DNA of 64,000 nucleotides, from NCBI RefSeq assembly GCF_022369475.1, contig NZ_CP059600.1:558001-622000 (forward strand), in the 5' to 3' direction. The notes beneath the pieces were generated by a model, which did no database searches, was not told the DNA's origin, and saw only the letters and a program-made list of their open reading frames with translations. Below, piece after piece: positions 9,410 to 18,262 of this stretch. Every line of letters begins with the position of its first letter. Position 1 is the stretch's first letter. The position numbers and the translations under genes are program-made. The stretch is from Campylobacter sp. RM12651 (GTDB lineage: Bacteria > Campylobacterota > Campylobacteria > Campylobacterales > Campylobacteraceae).

Positions 9410-11113
9410 ATGATTACAGGTGCAAAGATGATTTGTGAAGCTTTAAAGCTAGAAGGTGTTGAAGTAGTTTTTGGTTATCCTGGTGGAGCAGCTTTAAATA
9501 TCTATGATGAATTGTATAAGCAAAATGATTTTAAACATGTTTTAGTTCGTCACGAACAAGGTGCAGCTCACGCAGCAGATGGCTATGCAAGGGCTAGTGG
9601 TAAAGTTGGAGTTGCTATTGTTACAAGTGGTCCAGGATTTACAAATACTTTAACAGGGATTGCTACAGCTTATGCTGATAGTATTCCTATGGTTTTAATT
9701 TCAGCTCAAGTTGCAAATTCACTAATAGGAACTGATGCGTTCCAAGAAATTGATGCAGTTGGAATGAGTAGGCCTTGTGTAAAGCATTCTTATTTAGTAA
9801 AAACTATTGAAGAATTACCAAGAGTTTTAAAAGAAGCTTTTTTTATAGCAAGAAGTGGTCGTCCAGGGCCTGTTCATATTGATATTCCAAAGGATATTAC
9901 AGCTATTAAAGGCGAATTTAAATATCCTAGTGAAGTAAATATGAAAACATATAAGCCAACTTATAAAGGCAATCCAAGACAAATTAAACGCCTAGCAAGT
10001 GCTTTAATGGAAGCTAAAAAACCACTTTTATATATAGGTGGTGGTTGTATTAGTTCAAATTCTAGTGAGGCTATCCGTAAATTTGTAGAAAAAACTAAAG
10101 TTCCTGCGGTTTGCACTTTAATGGGTTTAGGGGTATTAGAACACGATAATCCGTATAATCTAAGAATGGCAGGAATGCACGGAAGTTATAGAGCTAATAT
10201 GGCTATGAGTGAATGTGATTTATTAATTTCATTAGGTGCTAGATTTGATGATAGAATTACAGGTAAAACTAGCGAGTTTGCAAAATTAGCAAAAATTGCT
10301 CATATTGATATTGACCCAACTTCAATTTCTAAAATCATTAAAGCTGATTTTCCTATCGTTGGAGATGTTGGTAGTGTTATTAGCGATCTTTTAGATGAGG
10401 TAAAAGAATTTGAATTTGATTTATCAACTTGGCATAGTGTTTTAGATAGACACGAGAGTTTATATCCATCATTTAGCTATGAAGATAGCGATGAAATCTT
10501 AAAACCACAATGGGTAATTAATGAATGTGCGAAAATTACTCCTAATGCAAATATTATTACCGATGTAGGGCAACACCAAATGTGGGTAGCACAATTTTTT
10601 AAATTCAATGAGCCAAGAAGACTTAGTACAAGTGGTGGTTTAGGAACTATGGGATATTCAATTCCTGCTGCTTTAGGAGTTGCATTTGCAAAAAATAATG
10701 AAGTAGTTCTTAATTTTGCTGGCGATGGTTCGTTTTTGATGAATATTCAAGAATTAATGACGCTAACTGCAGAGCGTAAAAAAGTAATTAATATTATTTT
10801 AAATAATGCTTATTTAGGAATGGTTCGCCAATGGCAAACTAGATTTTATAATGAAAGATATTCAGAAACTAATCTTGAAGATGTGCAACCTGATTATGAA
10901 ATGTTAGCAAGAAGTTTTGGCTGTGATAGTTTTAGAGTAAAGAGCAAAGATGAGTTTATTAAAGCATATCACGAATGTTTAAAAAGCCCTAGAACTTGCG
11001 TGATTGATGTTGTTATTTCAAGATTTGAAGATGTTTTACCAATGGTTCCAGCAGGTGCTGCAATTTATAATATGATATTACCACAAAAATTAATCACAAA
11101 GGATAGCAAATGA
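9410..11113 (+). CDS. ilvB: Acetolactate synthase, large subunit
   Basis: ThDP-dependent enzyme of branched-chain amino-acid synthesis that condenses two pyruvates, or pyruvate with 2-oxobutyrate. The catalytic glutamate lies in VRHEQGAAHAADGYARASG. The central FAD/DHAP-type domain and the ThDP motif GDGSFLMN...NN follow. The 567 residues are full length. GGAGG lies 5 nt before the ATG. The regulatory subunit follows with a 4-nt overlap. The 159-nt upstream gap is extremely AT-rich and shows no leader peptide rich in Ile, Val or Leu. In other Campylobacter this gene is called ilvI. Confidence 0.95.
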   Translation: MITGAKMICEALKLEGVEVVFGYPGGAALNIYDELYKQNDFKHVLVRHEQGAAHAADGYARASGKVGVAIVTSGPGFTNTLTGIATAYADSIPMVLISAQVANSLIGTDAFQEIDAVGMSRPCVKHSYLVKTIEELPRVLKEAFFIARSGRPGPVHIDIPKDITAIKGEFKYPSEVNMKTYKPTYKGNPRQIKRLASALMEAKKPLLYIGGGCISSNSSEAIRKFVEKTKVPAVCTLMGLGVLEHDNPYNLRMAGMHGSYRANMAMSECDLLISLGARFDDRITGKTSEFAKLAKIAHIDIDPTSISKIIKADFPIVGDVGSVISDLLDEVKEFEFDLSTWHSVLDRHESLYPSFSYEDSDEILKPQWVINECAKITPNANIITDVGQHQMWVAQFFKFNEPRRLSTSGGLGTMGYSIPAALGVAFAKNNEVVLNFAGDGSFLMNIQELMTLTAERKKVINIILNNAYLGMVRQWQTRFYNERYSETNLEDVQPDYEMLARSFGCDSFRVKSKDEFIKAYHECLKSPRTCVIDVVISRFEDVLPMVPAGAAIYNMILPQKLITKDSK

Positions 11114-11571
11114 GAAGGGCGTTAAGCGTTATTGTAGAAAACCAACACGGGGTTTTAAGTAGAGTAGTAGGGTTATTTTCTGGTCGTGGTTATAATATAG
11201 ATAGCTTAACTGTTGCTCCTATTGCAGGGACAGAGTTTTCAAGAATTAATATAATTACAAGTGGAGATGAAGCTGTGTTTGAGCAAATTACTAAACAACT
11301 TCACAAATTAATTTCTACTTATAAAGTTTTTGAAGATTGCGAATTTGTTGAGCGTGAATGTGTTTTGGTAAAAATCAATATAGACCAAAATCTAGCTGGT
11401 CTTGATAGTTTATTAAAAGGCTATAATGGAACAATAGCTCACTCAAATGATGAATATATGACAATTTGCGTAAATGATACTAGCGATAGAGTGGATAATT
11501 TTTTAAAGACAATTAAAAAATACAATCCTAAAGATTGTGCTAGAAGCGGCGTTGTTTTGATGGAAAATTAA
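11110..11571 (+). CDS. ilvH: Acetolactate synthase, small regulatory subunit
   Basis: Regulatory partner of the large subunit, giving valine feedback control. The N-terminal ACT domain (LSVIVENQHGVLSRVVGLFS, about residues 4-75) is intact, with the second half (FVERECVLVKI) after it. The 153 residues are typical of IlvH. Its ATG overlaps the large-subunit stop by 4 nt and lpxD begins 1 nt after its stop, so transcription continues into the cell-envelope genes. Confidence 0.94.
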   Translation: MRRALSVIVENQHGVLSRVVGLFSGRGYNIDSLTVAPIAGTEFSRINIITSGDEAVFEQITKQLHKLISTYKVFEDCEFVERECVLVKINIDQNLAGLDSLLKGYNGTIAHSNDEYMTICVNDTSDRVDNFLKTIKKYNPKDCARSGVVLMEN

Positions 11572-11572
11572 T

Positions 11573-12508
11573 ATGAAAAGTTTAAAAGAATTATGTGAAA
11601 ATGTAGGAATTAAAATAGAATTTGAAATGCAAATTTCAAATCTAAATTCCTTAGAAGATGCAAATGAAAATGAGCTTAGTTTTTGTATAAAAGAATGTGA
11701 TGCTTTAAAAACTACTAAAGCAGGTGCAGTATTAATTAGTGAAAAATTAGCAAATCTTTTACCAACAAATGTAAAAGCAGTTATTTGCGAAGACCCAAAA
11801 TATATTTTTGCATTGTTTAGTAAGGTATTTTCTAAGGATTTAATTAGAGTTGGTAAAGACGCAATCATAGGCGAAAATACAACAATAATGCCAAATGTTT
11901 ATATAGGTAAAGATGTTAGCATAGGAAGTAATTGCACTATTTTAGCAGGTGCTTATATTGGCGATGGAGTTTGTATTAAAGATAATGTAATAATATACCC
12001 AAATGTTACAATTTACAATGATAGTGTAATAGGAAATCATTGTATAATTCATGCTGGAAGTGTTATTGGAAGCGATGGTTTTGGCTATGCAAGTAATAGC
12101 AAAGGACATTTTAAAATCTATCATAATGGTTATGTAGAATTACAAGATTTTGTTGAGATTGGTTCGTGCGTTTGTATTGATAGAGCAGTGTTTTCAAAAA
12201 CACTTATAAAAACAGGCACTAAAATTGATAATTTAGTTCAAATAGGACATAATTGTGTTTTAGGTCAAGGTTGCTTAGTGGTATCTCAAACAGGACTTGC
12301 GGGTTCAAGTGAGCTTGGAAATGCTGTCGTAATGGGCGGTCAGAGTGCAACGAGTGGGCATTTAAAAATTGGCGATGGTGCTATTATTGCTGCTAGGGGC
12401 GGAGTTAGTAAAGATTTAGCTGGTGGCAAGGTTTATGGTGGATTTCCTATAATGGAGCAAAGTGAGTGGCTAAAAATGCAAGCAAAATTAAAAAGGATTA
12501 ATAAATGA
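11573..12508 (+). CDS. lpxD: UDP-3-O-acylglucosamine N-acyltransferase
   Basis: LpxD adds the N-linked acyl chain in lipid A synthesis. A short N-terminal substrate domain is followed by left-handed beta-helix hexapeptide repeats (IGENTTIMPNVYIGKDVSIGSN and onwards). The catalytic-histidine region is VQIGHNCVLGQG, preceded by GSVIGSDGFGYA. The 311 residues are slightly shorter than most. It lies between ilvH and a small unknown gene, with which it overlaps by 4 nt. Confidence 0.94.
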   Translation: MKSLKELCENVGIKIEFEMQISNLNSLEDANENELSFCIKECDALKTTKAGAVLISEKLANLLPTNVKAVICEDPKYIFALFSKVFSKDLIRVGKDAIIGENTTIMPNVYIGKDVSIGSNCTILAGAYIGDGVCIKDNVIIYPNVTIYNDSVIGNHCIIHAGSVIGSDGFGYASNSKGHFKIYHNGYVELQDFVEIGSCVCIDRAVFSKTLIKTGTKIDNLVQIGHNCVLGQGCLVVSQTGLAGSSELGNAVVMGGQSATSGHLKIGDGAIIAARGGVSKDLAGGKVYGGFPIMEQSEWLKMQAKLKRINK

Positions 12509-12726
12509 AAGCTGAACTAATTAGTTCAATTTTACTCAAAGGCACTCAAAGTGGCAAAATATCATTAGCTAATATTAAAAACCCTTATGGAGATGGTAGC
12601 AATGATGTTTTAAGCATAGCTGTGTGTTTAAAAGAAAATATTCCAGAATGGAAAGTTCATATTCCTTATGAAAATTTAGATGAATTAATAATAGCTTTAC
12701 AATCAATTAGTGGCAAAAGGCAATAA
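12505..12726 (+). CDS. Small conserved-looking protein of unknown function (73 aa)
   Basis: A 73-residue soluble protein (ISSILLKGTQSGKISL at the start, KVHIPYENLDELIIALQ at the end) without signal peptide or membrane helix. It overlaps lpxD by 4 nt and is followed 2 nt later by ftsW, so it is translated as part of this run. I do not recognise the family. The fixed position between lpxD and ftsW suggests a real gene, but no function can be assigned. Confidence 0.7.
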   Translation: MKAELISSILLKGTQSGKISLANIKNPYGDGSNDVLSIAVCLKENIPEWKVHIPYENLDELIIALQSISGKRQ

Positions 12727-12728
12727 AA

Positions 12729-13910
12729 TTGATTAAAACCCATTTAAGAATTTTTGAAATAGTGCTAATACTTATGATGTTTAGCATAGTTTTTGTTTTT
12801 TCTATGGGTTTTTTTAACTATGGGGGACAAAAATCTCCTTATGGTTTTTTATTTTCTCAAACCCTTTTTGCGATTGTTGGAGTGCTTATTATTTTTACCT
12901 TTCAATTAATTAGCGAAAAGGCTTGTTATAGAATTTTATATGTTATTTTAGGTTGCAGTGTTTTAGCTTGTTTTGTCTTACCATTTTTACCTGCTTCGTT
13001 AGTTGTTGAAACTAAAGGAGCTAGAAGATGGATTAGGCTTTTTGGTTTTTCCATTGCACCATTAGAATTTGTAAAAATTTCTTTTATAGCTTTTTTGGCT
13101 TTTACATATTCAAGAAAGATTGATGAAAATAAAAGAAAATTTTTACAAGATTTGCGATTATTAGCTCCAACTATAGCTATATATTGTTTTATTTTTGGCT
13201 ATGCTTATATTACTCAAAATGACTTAGGACAATGTGTTGTAACTGCTGTTACATTGTTTATTATGGCATTAGCTGCTGGGGTTAGATTTAGAAATATTTT
13301 ATATTTATTTTTAGCTGCAATTGCTGCTGGAATTTCATTAATAGCTTATAATCCTAGAAGACTTGAAAGAGGGCTTGAGTGGTGGGGTAGTATTCAAGAT
13401 TTTGTTTTACCAATTTTCCCTGAAAGCATTCAAGAAAGTCTTAAAATAGCCCATTCAAGTGAGCCTTATCAAATATCACATAGTTTAAATGCTATTACAA
13501 ATGGAGATTTATTAGGGCAAGGATTTGGATTAGGGGTTTTTAAATTAGGATTTTTAAGTGAGGTTCATACTGATTTTATTTTATCAGGCATTGCCGAAGA
13601 AATAGGATTTTTAGGATTTTTGTTTGTTTCTTTATTGTTTGGTTTTTTAATAGCTTCGGTATTAAAACTATCAACTTATATGAAAAATAAGCAAAATTAT
13701 TTGTTTTGTATAGGCTATGGTGTTTGTATTATGGCTACTTTTTTAATGAATATTGGTGGAATTATTTCTTTAATTCCTTTAAAAGGAATTGCAGTGCCAT
13801 TTTTAAGCTATGGGGGTAGCTCTATGTTGGCTAATTCTATAGCTATTGGAATATTATTAAGTATTTTTAAAAATACAGGAGAAAATATTAATTTGGAAAA
13901 TAAAGAATGA
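12729..13910 (+). CDS. ftsW: Peptidoglycan polymerase of the SEDS family, FtsW-like
   Basis: Integral membrane glycosyltransferase of the FtsW/RodA/SpoVE family, with about ten membrane helices. The family signature PLKGIAVPFLSYGGSSM is near the C-terminus and TKGARRWI in the second loop. A TTG start is used, 2 nt after the preceding stop. It is immediately followed by murG with a 4-nt overlap, the usual partner of ftsW, which favours FtsW over RodA. It acts in septal wall synthesis with FtsI, encoded elsewhere in this window. Confidence 0.92.
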   Translation: MIKTHLRIFEIVLILMMFSIVFVFSMGFFNYGGQKSPYGFLFSQTLFAIVGVLIIFTFQLISEKACYRILYVILGCSVLACFVLPFLPASLVVETKGARRWIRLFGFSIAPLEFVKISFIAFLAFTYSRKIDENKRKFLQDLRLLAPTIAIYCFIFGYAYITQNDLGQCVVTAVTLFIMALAAGVRFRNILYLFLAAIAAGISLIAYNPRRLERGLEWWGSIQDFVLPIFPESIQESLKIAHSSEPYQISHSLNAITNGDLLGQGFGLGVFKLGFLSEVHTDFILSGIAEEIGFLGFLFVSLLFGFLIASVLKLSTYMKNKQNYLFCIGYGVCIMATFLMNIGGIISLIPLKGIAVPFLSYGGSSMLANSIAIGILLSIFKNTGENINLENKE

Positions 13911-14887
13911 TAGCAATTACTGGTGGTGGAACAGGCGGGCATTTAGCAGTAGCTAAAGCTGTGTCAAAAGAATTAGATGAGTTTGTTTATATAGGTAGCA
14001 CTAAAGGACAAGATAGTTTATGGTTTGAAGGTAGCAATTGCTATTTTTTAAAAAGTAGTGGTTTTGTAAATCAAGGAATTTTAGGCAAGATTAAAGTTTT
14101 ATTTTCTTTAATAGCTTTAGTATTTGAATGCCTTAAAATATTTAAAAAGCATAAAATTACTTGTGTTTTAAGCGTTGGTGGATATTCAAGTGTGCCTGCT
14201 AGTATAGCTGCAATTATTAGTTTTAAAGCACTAATAATTCACGAACAAAACTCAAAAATGGGTCTTGCAAATCGCCTTACAAAACCATTTGCTAAAAGGT
14301 TTTTTTCAGCTTATGAAAAAGAGTTTTGCCCTTACCCTGTGCAAGAAAAATTTGCACTCAATAAAAGAAAAAGAACCGAAATTAAAACGATTTTAATAAT
14401 AGGTGGCTCTCAAGGAGCTAGATTTTTGAATGATTTTGCATTAGAGCTTTATCCTGAATTATTAAAATTAAATATTAAATTAATTCATCAATGTGGTGCT
14501 AAAGAGTATGATAAATACGAAAAAGCGTATGAGAAATACGAAATTAAACCAACACTAATAGGTTTTTCAAAAGAGATTGATAAATATATGCAAGAAGCTG
14601 ATTTTGCTATTAGTAGAGCAGGTGCTAGTGCTAGTTTTGAGCTAATAAATATAGCTTTGCCAACACTTTTTGTGCCGTATAAATATGCTTATAAAAATCA
14701 TCAATATTTTAATGCCTTGCATTTAGTAGAAAACAAACTAGCATTTATTTGTGAAGAAAAGAATTTAAATAAAGAATTTGTATTGAATTTGCTTAAAACA
14801 AATGCCTTAGAATATGCTAATAATTTATATGAATATGAAAATGTAAATGGTGCTAAATTCTTAGCAAATGTTTTAAAGGAATATTGA
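13907..14887 (+). CDS. murG: UDP-GlcNAc:lipid I N-acetylglucosaminyltransferase
   Basis: MurG converts lipid I to lipid II on the inner face of the membrane. The G-loop ITGGGTGGHLAVA is at the N-terminus and the second loop reads IIGGSQGARFLN. The nucleotide-sugar region is FAISRAGASASFELI, followed by PYKYAYKNHQYFNA. The 326 residues are at the short end for the family, but all motifs are present. It overlaps ftsW by 4 nt. Confidence 0.94.
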   Translation: MIAITGGGTGGHLAVAKAVSKELDEFVYIGSTKGQDSLWFEGSNCYFLKSSGFVNQGILGKIKVLFSLIALVFECLKIFKKHKITCVLSVGGYSSVPASIAAIISFKALIIHEQNSKMGLANRLTKPFAKRFFSAYEKEFCPYPVQEKFALNKRKRTEIKTILIIGGSQGARFLNDFALELYPELLKLNIKLIHQCGAKEYDKYEKAYEKYEIKPTLIGFSKEIDKYMQEADFAISRAGASASFELINIALPTLFVPYKYAYKNHQYFNALHLVENKLAFICEEKNLNKEFVLNLLKTNALEYANNLYEYENVNGAKFLANVLKEY

Positions 14888-14888
14888 T

Positions 14889-16226
14889 TTGAGCTTTTTT
14901 TCTGTTGAGTTTTTAATATTAATATTTATATTTTTCATTGTATTTAATTTGCTAGGCAAAAATAAGCAAAATGCTTTATTGTTAGGGTTTAATATACTAA
15001 TACTATATTTATTTAATCCTTATTGCTTATTAGTAGTGCTTGTTTTTAGCTTTTTTATTCATTTTTTTGCTTTGAGCGTTTATGTTAGGAATTCTAAAAA
15101 TATCTTTTATACTGCTATATTTTTTATAGTGTTAAATCTATGTATATTCAAATATTATTCAAGTATTAAAGATAGTGTTGATTATGTTCTAAGCTATTTT
15201 GATATTATGATTGCTGATATAATTTTTCCTTTAGGGCTTAGTTTTTATACTTTTAATGCAATTACTTATATTGTTTGGGTTTATAAAGAAAAACAAGAGC
15301 CAGTTGGTTATTTAACGCTTTTTACTTATCTTAGTTTTTTTGCTACTTTTGTTAGTGGTCCTATATTTAGATATGTTGATTTTATTAAGCAATTTAATAC
15401 TTTAAAACGCTTTAAACACAAGGATTTAATACTAGCTAATTTATTGTTTGCTTTAGTAAAAGTATTTTTGATTTTACCTATTGTTGATAAGTATTTTTAC
15501 GCATTTTTAAATGATTTAAATAATTTAAGTTTTTTAGGTTTATTAAATTGTTTTTACTTGTATTCAATCAAATTATATTTAGATTTTAGTGCTTATATTA
15601 ATTTAGTTTCTGCATTTGCTTTAATGATTGGCTTTAAATTGCCTAAGAATTTTAATAATCCATTTAAAGCTAGAAACATTCAAGATTTTTGGAAAAGATG
15701 GCATATTAGTTTATCAAGTTTTATTCGTGATTATATTTATATTCCACTTGGTGGAAATAGGGTAAATAGAACAAGTTTAAATATTATTATTGCCTTTGTT
15801 ATTTCGGGTATTTGGCACGGAAATTCGTATAATTTTGCTTTATGGGGTTTAGCTCACGCTTTAGGGCTGATTTTTATTTCTTTATTTTCTTATAGGTTTA
15901 ATAAATTTGTAGCTTCATTTATAACTTTTACTTATATTAGCATTGTTTGGAGCTTTTTTTATTTTGTGAGTTTTGATGAGGTTAGAGAATATTTTTCATT
16001 TTTCTTGAAATTTAATTTCATTGATAAAAGAGAAATTTATATATTTTTAGTAGTATTTGTTTTATTTATAATTAATTTTTATTCTAAAAACCACTTAGCA
16101 TTGGTTGTAAATATTTTAAGACACTTAAATATTTTTATAAAAATTATTGTAATTAATCTAGTTTTATTAATTGTGTTTATTTATATGCCAAGTGGAATTC
16201 CTAACTTTATATATGCAGGGTTTTAA
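14889..16226 (+). CDS. patA: MBOAT-family O-acetyltransferase, PatA-like (peptidoglycan O-acetylation)
   Basis: Polytopic membrane protein of the AlgI/DltB/PatA type. It has the family blocks FWKRWHISLSSFIRDYIYI and ISGIWHGNSYNF with the key histidine. In Campylobacter, PatA moves acetyl groups across the membrane for PatB to place on MurNAc. It starts with TTG 1 nt after murG and runs directly into two SGNH hydrolase genes. Position behind murG and before an Ape1-like gene supports peptidoglycan rather than alginate or another glycan as target. Confidence 0.82.
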   Translation: MSFFSVEFLILIFIFFIVFNLLGKNKQNALLLGFNILILYLFNPYCLLVVLVFSFFIHFFALSVYVRNSKNIFYTAIFFIVLNLCIFKYYSSIKDSVDYVLSYFDIMIADIIFPLGLSFYTFNAITYIVWVYKEKQEPVGYLTLFTYLSFFATFVSGPIFRYVDFIKQFNTLKRFKHKDLILANLLFALVKVFLILPIVDKYFYAFLNDLNNLSFLGLLNCFYLYSIKLYLDFSAYINLVSAFALMIGFKLPKNFNNPFKARNIQDFWKRWHISLSSFIRDYIYIPLGGNRVNRTSLNIIIAFVISGIWHGNSYNFALWGLAHALGLIFISLFSYRFNKFVASFITFTYISIVWSFFYFVSFDEVREYFSFFLKFNFIDKREIYIFLVVFVLFIINFYSKNHLALVVNILRHLNIFIKIIVINLVLLIVFIYMPSGIPNFIYAGF

Positions 16227-17146
16227 TGAGAGAATTTATTTTAATAATTATTAGTTCAAGCATTATTTTTATTAGCTTATTTAACGACTCTTTAAAAGAA
16301 TATTATGAAGTAAATTATCATAAAAATATAGATTTAGATTTTGTATTTTTTAAAAAAAGCAATGAATTTAAAGAATACCTAGAATACAATGTGTTTTTTA
16401 CAAAGGTAAAAGAAATAAAACCACAAATAAGCAATGAAAACAATAATAAAATAAAGGTATTTCATAAATGCTATCTTGATACTTTATATATGATTAAGCT
16501 AATTGCTAAGCAAGAAATTCACAATAATCAAAAATTAGTTTTAAGTAAAAATAATGGAGTAATTTTATTAGGCGATAGTTTAATGCAAGGTGTTGGGCTA
16601 AGTATATGCAATTCTTTAAAAAAACAAAATATTAAATGTGAGAATTTAGCAAAGCAAAGCACAGGATTACTTAGGAAAAAATACTATGATTATGCAAAGG
16701 TTTTAAAATCTTCTTTACAAGAAAGTGCGATTAAAAATGTAGTAATTTTAGTAGGTGTAAATGATTTATGGAATGCTAATGAAAACAACAAGGTATTAAA
16801 ATTTGGCGATAGTGAATGGAAGAGTTTTTATACAAAAAGAATTGATGAACTTGTAAAAATTACAAGAGATTATAACGCTAATATTTTTTGGTATGAATTA
16901 CCTGTAGTTAAAAACGATGAGCAAAATGAAAAAATAAAAATATTAAATGAAGTATTTTATGAATTGGCTAAAAAAAATAATTATCAATTTATAAAATTAG
17001 ATTCTGTATTAACCGAGCATTTTGATTTTTATATCAAGATAGATGGCAAAAGCAAAAGGATTAGGTCAAATGATGGCATACACTTTACTCCACTTGGGTA
17101 TGAGTTGATTTCACAAGATTTTTTTAAAACAGTTGAAATACAATGA
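16226..17146 (+). CDS. patB: SGNH-family esterase/acetyltransferase, PatB-like
   Basis: A single N-terminal membrane anchor (residues 5-18) is followed by a periplasmic SGNH domain. All catalytic blocks are visible: GDSLMQG with Ser118, GVND with Asn179, and DGIH with Asp283 and His286. It overlaps the MBOAT gene by one base. In PatA/PatB systems this partner transfers the acetyl group to the C6 hydroxyl of MurNAc in the periplasm. The N-terminal 110 residues are not recognised. Confidence 0.75.
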   Translation: MREFILIIISSSIIFISLFNDSLKEYYEVNYHKNIDLDFVFFKKSNEFKEYLEYNVFFTKVKEIKPQISNENNNKIKVFHKCYLDTLYMIKLIAKQEIHNNQKLVLSKNNGVILLGDSLMQGVGLSICNSLKKQNIKCENLAKQSTGLLRKKYYDYAKVLKSSLQESAIKNVVILVGVNDLWNANENNKVLKFGDSEWKSFYTKRIDELVKITRDYNANIFWYELPVVKNDEQNEKIKILNEVFYELAKKNNYQFIKLDSVLTEHFDFYIKIDGKSKRIRSNDGIHFTPLGYELISQDFFKTVEIQ

Positions 17147-18261
17147 GAATTATTATTTATCTTAGTATAGTTATATTTTTTTCATCTTGTAGTTATGTGG
17201 ATAGTTTATTTATAAAAGAGATAAAAACAGATAAGATTTATAAATCCCCTAAAATATCTCAAAAAAGCCAAAATGAAATTCTTGTAAGCAAAGAAGCAAA
17301 AGTTAAAACAAATTTAGTTAATTTTCAGCCTGATAAACCAAAAGAAATCCAAGTAAAACCTAAAAGCAATCTTTTAATTCCTTATAAAAAAATAGCATTT
17401 ATAGGAGATTCTCATTTAGCAAGTGATTATATTCCCGAATATTTTAGAAAGGCTTTAAATATTCACTCTTTAGGATTTGTTCCTGCGATTTTACCTAAAT
17501 GGCACAATCAGTATTTAGCAGATTATAATAATTTAGGATTTAATGTAGAGTATTTGATAAATACAAAAACTAATTTAAGTTTTGGTGGAATTAATGCAAA
17601 TTGCAATGCAAAATGTGAAATTAATATAAATCTTAAATTCAAGGCTAATAATGTTGAGTATTTAGAATTTAAATCAGGAATTTGGAATATAAAAAATTAT
17701 CAAAAAAATACAAATCAGATTAATTTTTCTACAACGGCAAATAAAATCGGTGGTTTTATTACTAATAATTCTAGTTATATTGATAATTTAGGTATTAATG
17801 GAGCTAGTATTTTTAATTATTCAAGAATAGATTATAACTTAGCTAAAAGTGTTGCTAAGAAATTAGATTATGATTTAATAATTTTTTCTTTTGGCACAAA
17901 TGAGAGTGTGTCAAATAAGATTAATCAAGAGAATTTCATTAATAACTATTTAAATATTATAGAACTTTTCAAAACAAAAAAATCAAAAATAATATTATTA
18001 ATCCCGCCAGAACCAACATTATTTGTGAATAAAAACTATGTTAAAGGAGAGAATAATGCTTTAGTAAAAACTTTAATCAAACAAGTGGCAAAGACAAGTG
18101 GTGTTTATATTTTTGATATAGATAATTTAATGCAAAAAGAAGGGGGAAAAATTGCTTGGATAAATGATAAAAAATCATTAAAAAATACACATCTTACTAA
18201 GTCGGGCTATGAGTATGTAGCATTTAGGTTATTAGAGTTTTTAAAGATTACAAAGGAATAA
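17143..18261 (+). CDS. SGNH hydrolase, Ape1-like peptidoglycan O-acetylesterase, probable lipoprotein
   Basis: The signal sequence ends FFSSC (Cys16), a likely lipidation site although Phe at -3 is unusual. The SGNH fold has GDSH with Ser90 and GTNE with Asn253, separated by about 150 residues of beta-rich sequence, where C. jejuni Ape1 carries an inserted carbohydrate-binding domain. The final block reads KNTH (His350), without the Asp expected two or three residues before the His. It overlaps the PatB-like gene by 4 nt. Probable role: removal of O-acetyl groups from peptidoglycan to allow lytic enzymes to act. The lost Asp leaves activity open. Confidence 0.7.
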   Translation: MRIIIYLSIVIFFSSCSYVDSLFIKEIKTDKIYKSPKISQKSQNEILVSKEAKVKTNLVNFQPDKPKEIQVKPKSNLLIPYKKIAFIGDSHLASDYIPEYFRKALNIHSLGFVPAILPKWHNQYLADYNNLGFNVEYLINTKTNLSFGGINANCNAKCEININLKFKANNVEYLEFKSGIWNIKNYQKNTNQINFSTTANKIGGFITNNSSYIDNLGINGASIFNYSRIDYNLAKSVAKKLDYDLIIFSFGTNESVSNKINQENFINNYLNIIELFKTKKSKIILLIPPEPTLFVNKNYVKGENNALVKTLIKQVAKTSGVYIFDIDNLMQKEGGKIAWINDKKSLKNTHLTKSGYEYVAFRLLEFLKITKE

Positions 18262-18262
18262 A

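Noticed and set aside
9399-9413. Four-codon leader frame (MEAV) before the acetolactate synthase gene
   Set aside because: Its ATG lies in the ribosome site of the real gene and it has no site of its own; almost certainly chance.
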